Under the pieces are notes generated by a model that was not told the origin of the DNA, made no database searches, and was given only the letters and a program-made list of their open reading frames with translations. DNA of 64,000 nt from Sphaerosporella brunnea (lineage: Eukaryota > Ascomycota > Pezizomycetes > Pezizales > Pyronemataceae), in NCBI GenBank assembly GCA_008704415.1, contig VXIS01000255.1, forward strand, positions 1-64,000, written 5' to 3'. This document shows, piece by piece, positions 56,538 through 64,000 of this stretch. Positions within the stretch are counted from its first letter, which is position 1, and each line of letters starts with the position of its first letter. A program made the translations under genes and the position numbers.

Positions 56538-57871
56538 GGGGAGGACTGTTTGTGTGTATTTATATTCTTGGTCGCTGTACAATATCAATGGCTACTTTGC
56601 CTGGGGTTTATACTACTTCACCAACCTGTTCTGTTGTGGACTATCAATGTGTTATTGTACACCACATAACACCGAATATGATACAGCAAAATTCCTCTCT
56701 GAATGATTCTAGGACTACATAAAGAGAACATCCGGACTGTTGTTTGGTTTAGCTGGGCTGTCTAAAATGACGACGGTGTCCGGCCGGCTGGGCTGTTGGC
56801 TGTGGCGCTTTTATACAAACCCAGCCTAGGCTCTTACTGGCTGATGGTTGCTTAGTAAGTACCTAGGTAAGTACTGCAGCAAAAAACCGGGTGCGATTGA
56901 TACTGTCGTGGTTGGGCAACCATGCGACTGCGGTCGTAATACGGTGTTCTAGTGGATTGCTACGGCAGTGCTACCGTGTTTTAATGAGGTATTTGCCAAA
57001 CGACCGCAGTCTTGAGATGTCAGTATTATCGCTACGGCAGCAAGCGCACCGGGTTTTTTCGCGACAGCACCTAGGTACATATCTCCGGATCGCTGCTGGT
57101 GATGATGATGATGGCGATGGTAGGGAAGAGGTCAATGCGGGAATTGGAAGTTTATCTTGACGTTCGTTTGCTGGAATGATGGAATGAGGGAATGAGGGTG
57201 GTTGGTTGGCTGGCTGGCTGGAGGGGTTGCTACAGCAACATTCCGGATGGGGCAGTGGTGGATGTGGGATCGGGCCAACCACGCCTGAGAGAAGAAACAA
57301 CTTGCTGCATGCAGTTTGGTTATCAACGTCGTCCCATCACCGCCCAGCCACTTGGTTGTTTTGTTTGTATTTGTTTAGGGGGCGAAGTTCGCTCTCCTTT
57401 TTTAGGCGATCGCCTCTCTCACTCTCTCGCGTTTTGGCTCCACTTCCCTCACTTTCCGCAAAGCGCATAGTGTCCCTTCGCTGCCAATTTCGTCGCCTTC
57501 TGCTCGCTTGTTCGCCTAGGTATGTCTGCACAGTAGCACTGCCGCTGAGACTTTGCTTTACCCCCTCCTCCTCTCCTCCGCCTCCGCCTCCACGATCACG
57601 ACCACGACGCTCGGTTTCCCGTGTTTGTGTGTGTGCGTTTTGTTTGGCCTTTATTTGTTTGTTTGGTTCGCTCGTTCATTCGTTTATTGCGCGCGCCGGC
57701 GGGTCATCCCAGCTCATCTTTGTTCCACGCACGTTCGTCGCTTGCTCGCTCGCTCGCTCGTTTAACACCCCCGGATCCAACGGCACAGTCGGTCCCGCGA
57801 CGACAACATCTCATTTTCACAAACTTGAGGGGGAGAGAGGTAGAGAGCTTTGATTTAAGCTTTCTTTCTCT

Positions 57872-57902
<31 letters not shown>

Positions 57903-58033
57903 GGAAGGGTGCGCACAGTCTAAATCCCCAGGTTTTTGTGGGGAAGGAAGTGCTGCGGTTGTTGGATTGATTGGGTTGGGTTAAGGTTAACGGGCTTTAG
58001 GGGCAACATCCTCCTCCTCCGTTCGTTGTCAAC
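56538..58033. other. Promoter and leader of the chitin synthase gene
   Basis: A 12-bp inverted repeat (GACTGCGGTCGT at 56926 and its inverse at 57000) lies here. Downstream is a pyrimidine-rich leader with a T homopolymer of about 26 at 57877-57902. Short frames are low complexity. No gene was seen. Confidence 0.5.
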
Positions 58034-61000
58034 ATGTCGTTACCTCCGCGACCTGACCCGGATTCCCCAAGGACGAGAGCTGCGAGAAGAAACAGATACC
58101 AAGAGTTGGATACCTCCTTGAGCTCGCCGGGCTATTATGAGTCGCGACCGCCTCTCCACGGCGCGTCGCCCGGCGGCCACTACTCCGATGTTCCCTCTCC
58201 CTCAGTCACGCCTGCGGGTGATTTGGGCAGGAAAAAGAGCTTGATCAAGCCCGAGCGCATGCGCATCGGCAGGGACCACCCCAATTATTACTACAGGCAG
58301 CATGCGCAGCAGCGCGGGGTCGAGGTCATGCCCTCGTCCACAGGCAATGATCCTATACTGGAGGACCAGGAGGCCGCGTCGCACGATTCTATAGACTCAA
58401 CGGATATGAAGAGCTTGAGACCGCATCAGCAGCGATACTCGGACGAGAGCGTCGCCGATCCTCCCCCTCCGCGGGGCCCTAATAAATTGAAGCGCCAGTC
58501 TACGAGGCGACAGTCGCTGAATGAAAAACACCTGGCCAAGCAGAAGCAGAAGGAACAGCTGAGCCCGCCCTCGGCTTGGAATGTGTACTGCGCCATTGTG
58601 ACGTTTTGGTGTCCGGATGCCGTGCTGAGATGCTTTGGCATGCCGCAGAAGGCTCAGGCTAGAGCGTGGAGGGAAAAGATGGGCCTCATCAGCATCATTT
58701 TGGTTATCTGCGCTTTTGTTGGGTTCCTTACTTTCGGATTTACCGCGGCTGTGTGCGGAAATCCTACGGAACGGTTAAAGGCAAACCATGTGAACCGTGG
58801 ATACCTCATCATCCAGGGCCGGGCGTACCAGATGCTCAACAGCAGGCATCCGGCAGCGCTCGGCATTCCGAAAGGAACCAACATTCTGTACGATATTCCG
58901 GTTGATGGTGGTATGGGATATGGTGGCCGTGATGCGTCGTTCATGTTCCAGAATGTGAACGGCAACTGCAAAGGGCTCATCACGAAGTCTGATAACTCTA
59001 GTATCATTTCGGATTCGAACGGTGATCTGGCTTGGTATTTCCCTTGCGTGTCGCTCAGGCAGGACGGCTCATCTACGCCAGACTTCGCTCAAAAGTCCGG
59101 TCAGTACCTGGGCTGGGGTTGCCATACTACGGTTGTGGCGCGGGAGGCGTACTGGAACTTGCAGGTGTCTGGAGACGTTTATTACACTTGGGACGACATG
59201 AAGAACTCCTCCAGGAACCTTGTCGTGTACTCTGGCAGCGTGCTCGACCTCAACCTCATCAACTGGCTCGACAAAAGTCAGGTCAACTATCCCAAGGCAT
59301 TTGATGAGATTAAGAACGACACTACCCTGCGAGGAACAGACATTACGCACCGATTCCATGCTAGCTCCGAGAAAAAAGTCGTAAAATGTCTTAACGAGAT
59401 CATCAAAGTTGGCAGCGTCGACACCGAGACTGTAGGATGCATCGCATCCAAGGTCGTCCTTTACGTCTCGCTGGCTTTCATCCTTAGTATCGTGATCATC
59501 AAGTTTGTTCTCGCTCTGTTCTTTGGTTGGTTCCTCAGTTGGAGGCTAGGTGCGTGTAGAGATGCGGCCGCCAGGAAGAATATGAAGGCGCGGAGGGAAG
59601 AGATTGAGGACTGGGCGGATGACATCTATCGGCCGGCACCTAAGCTCCAAGATGCCAATAATGAGCGCCCCCAGAAGAGGGGAAGCTTCCTGCCGACTAC
59701 CAGTAGATTCACCAGCCCGTACGCTCAGGACCGACCTGCTATCAAGCCGACTATGACTACGATGGGTTCCCAGAGCTCTACCGGACGGCTTTTGGCCCCT
59801 GGCTCCAACTTGTATTCTCAGGGCAACACCTCGCAAGGAAGTTTGAGTGGCATTGGAACTCAATTGTTGGGTCCTTCATATGGATCTGGTGCGCCTGGAG
59901 ACCGGTTCAGCCAGGCGTACAGCGACAGTGAGGGCTTTGGTCCTGCCGGTTTCATCCACGAAGCTGTTGTTCCGCAGCCACCGCCTGAGTATCAGCCTCA
60001 CGGATTCCCGCTGGCGCACGCAATGTGTCTTATTACCTGTTACTCGGAAGGTGAACAAGGGGTTCGGACGACTCTCGACTCTATCGCCACCACGGATTAC
60101 CCCAATTCGCACAAGCTCATGTTGATTATTTGCGACGGTATCATTGTTGGAAGTGGAGAAACCATGAGCACCCCGGACATCATTCTTTCCATGATGAAGG
60201 ATCACACTACCCCTCCTGGCAAGGTCCAGGCTTACTCTTATGTCGCTGTTGCTTCGGGATCTAAGCGCCACAACATGGCTAAAGTTTACGCTGGATTCTA
60301 CGATTACGGCGATAACTCTGTCGTTCCGGTTGAGAAGCAGCAGCGCGTTCCTATGCTCGTGGTCGTCAAATCTGGCACCCCGGACGAAGCCTCGGCCAAA
60401 AAGCCTGGTAACCGGGGAAAGCGTGACTCGCAGATCATCTTGATGAGTTTCCTTCAGAAGGTTATGTTTGACGAGCGAATGACCGAGCTGGAATTCGAAA
60501 TGTTCAATGGCATCTGGAAGATCACAGGAATGTCGCCGGATTACTACGAAGTTGTTCTCATGGTCGACGCTGATACCAAGGTCTTTCCCGACTCCCTGAC
60601 GCACATGGTTGGAGCCATGATCCATGACCCCGAGATTATGGGACTTTGCGGAGAGACAAAGATTGCGAACAAAACAGCTAGCTGGGTGTCGATGATCCAG
60701 GTGTTTGAGTACTTCATTTCTCACCATTTGAGCAAAGCGTTCGAGTCGGTCTTTGGTGGTGTCACCTGTCTTCCCGGCTGCTTCTGCATGTACCGAATCA
60801 AAGCGCCCAAGGGCGGCCAGAACTACTGGGTGCCCATCCTCGCCAATCCGGACGTGGTCGAGCACTACTCGGAAAACGTTGTGGAGACACTGCACACTAA
60901 GAACCTGCTGCTGCTCGGAGAGGACCGGTACCTGTCTACGCTCATGCTCAAGACGTTCCCAAAGAGAAAGCAAATCTTTGTGCCCCAGGCGGTGTGCAAA

Positions 61001-61702
61001 ACCATCGTGCCAGATGAGTTTAAGGTCCTGCTGTCGCAGCGGCGTCGGTGGATCAACTCGACGGTACATAATTTGATGGAGTTGGTTCTGGTCAGAGACC
61101 TTTGCGGCACCTTTTGCTTCTCCATGCAGTTTGTCGTTTTTATTGAGTTGGTTGGAACCCTCGTCTTGCCCGCCGCTATCGCGTTCACGTTTTATCTCAG
61201 TATGTCCCCGTTGTCTCTCTGAAGCTCATGCTGACTGACTGGAATAGTTATCATCTCAACCTACACCCGCCCCGTCCCCATCATCCCTCTCGTCCTCCTT
61301 GCCATGATCCTCGGTCTGCCCGCGGTCCTCATCGTCCTCACAGCGCACCGCTGGTCCTATGTCCTGTGGATGTTCATCTACCTCCTCTCGCTGCCCATCT
61401 GGAACCTTGTCCTCCCCAGCTACGCATTCTGGAAGTTCGACGACTTTTCGTGGGGTGATACGCGGAAGGTGGAGGGTGAGGCGAAAGGGGAAGCGCATGG
61501 TGATGCGGAGGGCGAGTTTGATTCTAGCAAGATTGTCATGAAGAGGTGGGGAGATTTTGAGAAGGAACGCAGAATGAGGGCGCCGCAGAGCTCGTGGGCC
61601 CCGGATGCAGCGAGGAGCACCGTGGGACTACCACCACTACCACCACAGGGTATGTGGCATCAGGGACACCAGGTCGGGTATTCGGATGTAGGGGATATGT
61701 AG
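58034..61702 (+). CDS. Class IV chitin synthase (Chs3 type)
   Basis: This GT2 membrane enzyme polymerises N-acetylglucosamine from UDP-GlcNAc into chitin at the plasma membrane. Two exons (58034-61199 and 61248-61702) give 1206 residues, normal for the class. The cytosolic N-terminus is disordered and basic. Membrane spans occur at about residues 215-240 ([19 protein letters not shown]) and 475-505 ([20 protein letters not shown]), around an extracytoplasmic domain as in Chs3. The catalytic region has [62 protein letters not shown] and [15 protein letters not shown], with the class-typical EDR and QRRRW motifs. Several C-terminal spans follow. The 48-nt intron has donor GTATGT and lies in a C-terminal membrane span. 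It lacks the myosin domain of classes V and VII. Confidence 0.95.
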
Positions 61703-61946
61703 TGTAGTGTAATGTAGTGTAGTGTACATGTTTTTTTCTTTAGGGCCTGTCTGGATTCGCTTTATTTAGGAGATAATGGTCATTTGGCCAAAATATCATT
61801 ATTAGGAATGAAATGAGGGCGTGTGGCGAAATGAGCCCCCGTCAGTATCACTTCCTCTGGCTTCAGGACATTCAGTTATCGGACTTGGCGCCAAGCCGCA
61901 AATCCCCCACTCCAACACCCATAAATTCTCGTGTATCTATTTACAA
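61703..61946. other. Short flank between chitin synthase and piggyBac remnant
   Basis: A TGTAG-type short repeat follows the stop codon at 61700-61730. No gene was seen. Confidence 0.5.
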
Positions 61947-62633
61947 TTATTCTTCTTCAACTTCATGGTACTGTAAAAAGCAGAATTTTTTACAAAGTGG
62001 AACAGCACAAATTTCACAAATAAAAGAAGTAGTCCTAACCTTACTGGCTGAAGCGCTCGGTGTTTTTTCTCTGAACAGCCAGCCCAAACGAGAATCTGGA
62101 TCCTGTTTGGATAGAACCCAACAAAAAAGACAAAGACCACGGCTGTTGCTCTTAACCAGTTTATGGGCACCAGGTGCCTTGCGCGTCAGCGAGAGTTGGT
62201 AGTTCTTACCAACGTATCCGTGAGCTCTGCTAACAGAGTTGTTTCCCCGTGGCATTGCACGCGGACAGAACCTTCCTAGAGGTCTCGGATTGCGTTGAGT
62301 CTTTAACATTTCGCACCAGGCAGCATTAGTTTCACGTGCTCCCTCAATAACCAGCGCCCATGCAAGACGGAGTTTAAAATCACGGTGGTTTTTAAGCCAG
62401 GCAATTTTGGTGTTGGGATACACCTCGCGACACAACAAAAAAGCATTTATAATTGCGGTGTCAAGGAGCCAGAAAAACAGAGGGATCCAATTCCTAACTG
62501 TCCGCAATTGTGTGGAATAATAAACGCGACGCTGGTCAGCGAGGTCGACTCGGTTCATGTGGAAATTGTATCGGACCGAAGCCTCTGGTAAGGCAAGCCA
62601 TTTTCTGGCAAGATCTCCCCAGGTAGATGTCAC
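61947..62633 (-). pseudogene. piggyBac-type transposase, C-terminal part only
   Basis: The frame of 228 codons begins inside the catalytic domain: RYNFHMNRVDLADQ, the family motif with the last catalytic Asp, and LFFWLLDTAIINAFLLCREV. It ends in a Cys-rich module: LCLFCWVLSKQ followed by SFICEICAVPLCKKFCFLQY, the zinc-ribbon-like tail of piggyBac proteins. The N-terminal half, with the first two catalytic Asp residues, is absent. The preserved part has no stop, so truncation is probably recent. The Ty3/gypsy sequence lies beyond its broken end. No terminal repeat was located. Confidence 0.85.
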
Positions 62634-62765
62634 GGCGCGAGTTTGGATGGAGTTTTCCGACGAAGCTACCGGCTTTTACTCTTAATGAAATCGGCTAGAA
62701 CTCTCAGATCTAAGGCTTCAAAGGATGCTGATTCATTTGCTATTCTCAAATTTACCCCCCTGTGG

Positions 62766-63198
62766 ATGGTTGTCACGTGGCGAGGTTCGGAAGTGGGGGT
62801 TGTTTGTGGTGTCGTGATGAGGCTCTGTAGGGAGGCTAGGTGGGGTGGCTCCGAGCTGAGGTTATGTTCGGCTACCACGTGGCGCGGGGCACCGCAATCA
62901 CGTGAGTGCTATAACGGGCCTTCGCTTCCGCTTTGTTGTTTGTTTTCCTTTTCCTCTTTACTGAACCTTCGTATGTCAATCTGAGTACCTTCGTTCCAAT
63001 CTGAATCCTGACCGTGCGCGTCACGCCTCTTGTCCTGCCTTTGGATCTTGTACCCACTCTCGTTCTTGTCCCCTCTGTACGCGAGTACTTTGGGCCCCTC
63101 CAGTCTGTTCTCGACCCTCTCCGTACACTAGGTTCAGTTCACCAAAGCCTTGACCTACTCGCTCTGTCTACCACATCGCTACCCCCCCCTGCAACATC
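62766..63198 (+). mobile_element. Leader or LTR region of Ty3/gypsy element
   Basis: A sequence starting TGTCACGTGGCGAGG, with CACGTG hexamers at about 62770, 62877 and 62900 and a TATAA-like site at 62911, precedes gag. It probably contains the 5' LTR, but the second LTR lies outside the window, so its limits are not defined. Confidence 0.45.
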
Positions 63199-64000
63199 AT
63201 GGCTACCTACCGAGATCTGCGGATTCCCTTTGATCTTTGGTCAGCCATCGAAACTGGTGCTCAGGCACCTCCGGAAGGCTTCCCGCAAGAGGAGCGCGAC
63301 CAACGTCTGATCGATTTCGCCCACATGGCACAACGACTCCTGGCCTGCGAAGCTCCACCCAACTTGGAGGAGGAGCTGGAAGAGACCTGTGCCGAGCTCC
63401 AAACGGCCCATCTTGAGCGTGATGCCGCTCGCACAGGCCTTGCCGCTGCCCAGCAGCAGGCCTGGGACCTGACCACTCAACTGAATCAGGTCCTGGCAAT
63501 CGCTGCCGCCCAGACCCGCGACCACCCCGAAGGAGGCACCCAGTCGGGTGGCTTTCCCGACGCCCCTACCATTGACGGCACCAAGCACGATGAGCTGAAG
63601 ACTTGGATCCTACAGCTCCGCAACAAGCTTGCTGCCCAGACACCCCGTTACCCAACCCAACAAGCCCGTCTCCGGTACGCCTTCAACCGCCTGTGAGGAG
63701 CAGCTCTGAACCAGCAGTGCTCGTATGCCGATGAAGACACCGGAGATATCACCCTGGCCTCCCTTAATGATCTGTTGACCGTCCTCCGACAGGCCTATGA
63801 CGACCCCGACCGCTCTCGAACCGCTGCCCGTGAAATTCGCCGTCTCCGTCAACGAAACCTGCCCTTCTCCACCTATCTGGCCGACTTCCGCCGCCTCATG
63901 GGAGACCTTAACTGGGACGAAGTCGCCCAGAAAGACCAACTTTATGAAGGCTTGTCGGAAGAGATGAAGGACGCCCTCCTGCACCGAGCAGCCTCCGATG
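63199..64000 (+). pseudogene. Ty3/gypsy gag, interrupted by TGA, runs off the window
   Basis: The frame starts MATYRDLRIPFDLWSAIETG, continues through a coiled segment (ELEETCAELQTAHLERDAA) and reaches RLRYAFNRL, where TGA stands at 63694-63696. The same frame is then open to the window edge: GAALNQ, LLTVLRQAYDDPDRSRTAAR, LRQRNLPFSTYLADFRRLMG and EEMKDALLHRAASD, a retrotransposon gag domain. Whether TGA is a mutation or a readthrough site cannot be told from one copy. Pol is not in the window. Confidence 0.8.

Noticed and set aside
56926..57011. 12-bp inverted repeat considered as a MITE or terminator
   Set aside because: Too short, with no flanking duplication; chance or a minor promoter feature is equally likely.
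59876..61069. 397-codon open frame on the minus strand
   Set aside because: Antisense shadow of the chitin synthase catalytic region, with no family features.

Overview
The window is nuclear DNA of a filamentous ascomycete (Pezizomycotina). Reasons: genes are split by short GT-AG introns (mostly 46-60 nt) with CTAAC/CTGAC-type branch sites. Leaders are long and pyrimidine-rich. The gene content includes a CreB-type ubiquitin hydrolase, a BAH-PHD protein, dynactin p50, a class IV chitin synthase and a beta-flanking protein. The transposons are of fungal type (non-LTR with RNase H, Tc1/mariner, hAT-like, piggyBac, Ty3/gypsy). The class within Pezizomycotina cannot be fixed from the sequence alone.

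Layout. 0.4-35.2 kb is a gene-rich arm. In order: ATP3 (-), TOP1 (+), YOS1 (-), a CBS-domain protein (+), ALG12 (-), a BAH-PHD protein (+), DIM1 (-), dynactin p50 (+), a large basic/Ser-rich nuclear-type protein (-), a beta-flanking protein (+), an XPF/HhH-like protein resembling Spo16 (-), CreB (+) and a possible ADP-ribosyltransferase-fold protein (+). Gaps in this arm hold small inverted-repeat elements (MITE candidates). 35.4-46.5 kb is a transposon graveyard. It holds a Tc1/mariner relic with its own terminal repeats, a 118-bp triplication in its transposase and nested LINE fragments. Beyond it lie tandem repeats, a decayed reading frame, another LINE remnant and a 190-bp hAT-like MITE. 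46.8-61.7 kb returns to genes: a WD40 protein of the C2A9.03 type, a prenylated Sel1-repeat chitin synthase activator (SKT5/CHS4 type) and a class IV chitin synthase, with a chimeric pseudogene of two mitochondrial-protein genes between the last two. 61.9-64.0 kb holds a truncated piggyBac transposase followed by the start of a Ty3/gypsy gag.

Functional links. The most interesting association is the same-strand neighbourhood of a chitin synthase of the Chs3/class IV type and a CaaX-ending Sel1 protein of the family that activates exactly that enzyme class. The other genes are mostly housekeeping (mitochondrial ATP synthesis, DNA topology, ER-Golgi transport, N-glycan assembly, rRNA dimethylation, dynein motor) or chromatin/signalling functions, and show no operon-like order.

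Limits. All exon boundaries were placed by eye from splice signals, frame continuity and protein-family conservation. All names rest on remembered family features, with no database search. I saw no CRISPR array, rRNA gene or intact tRNA gene.
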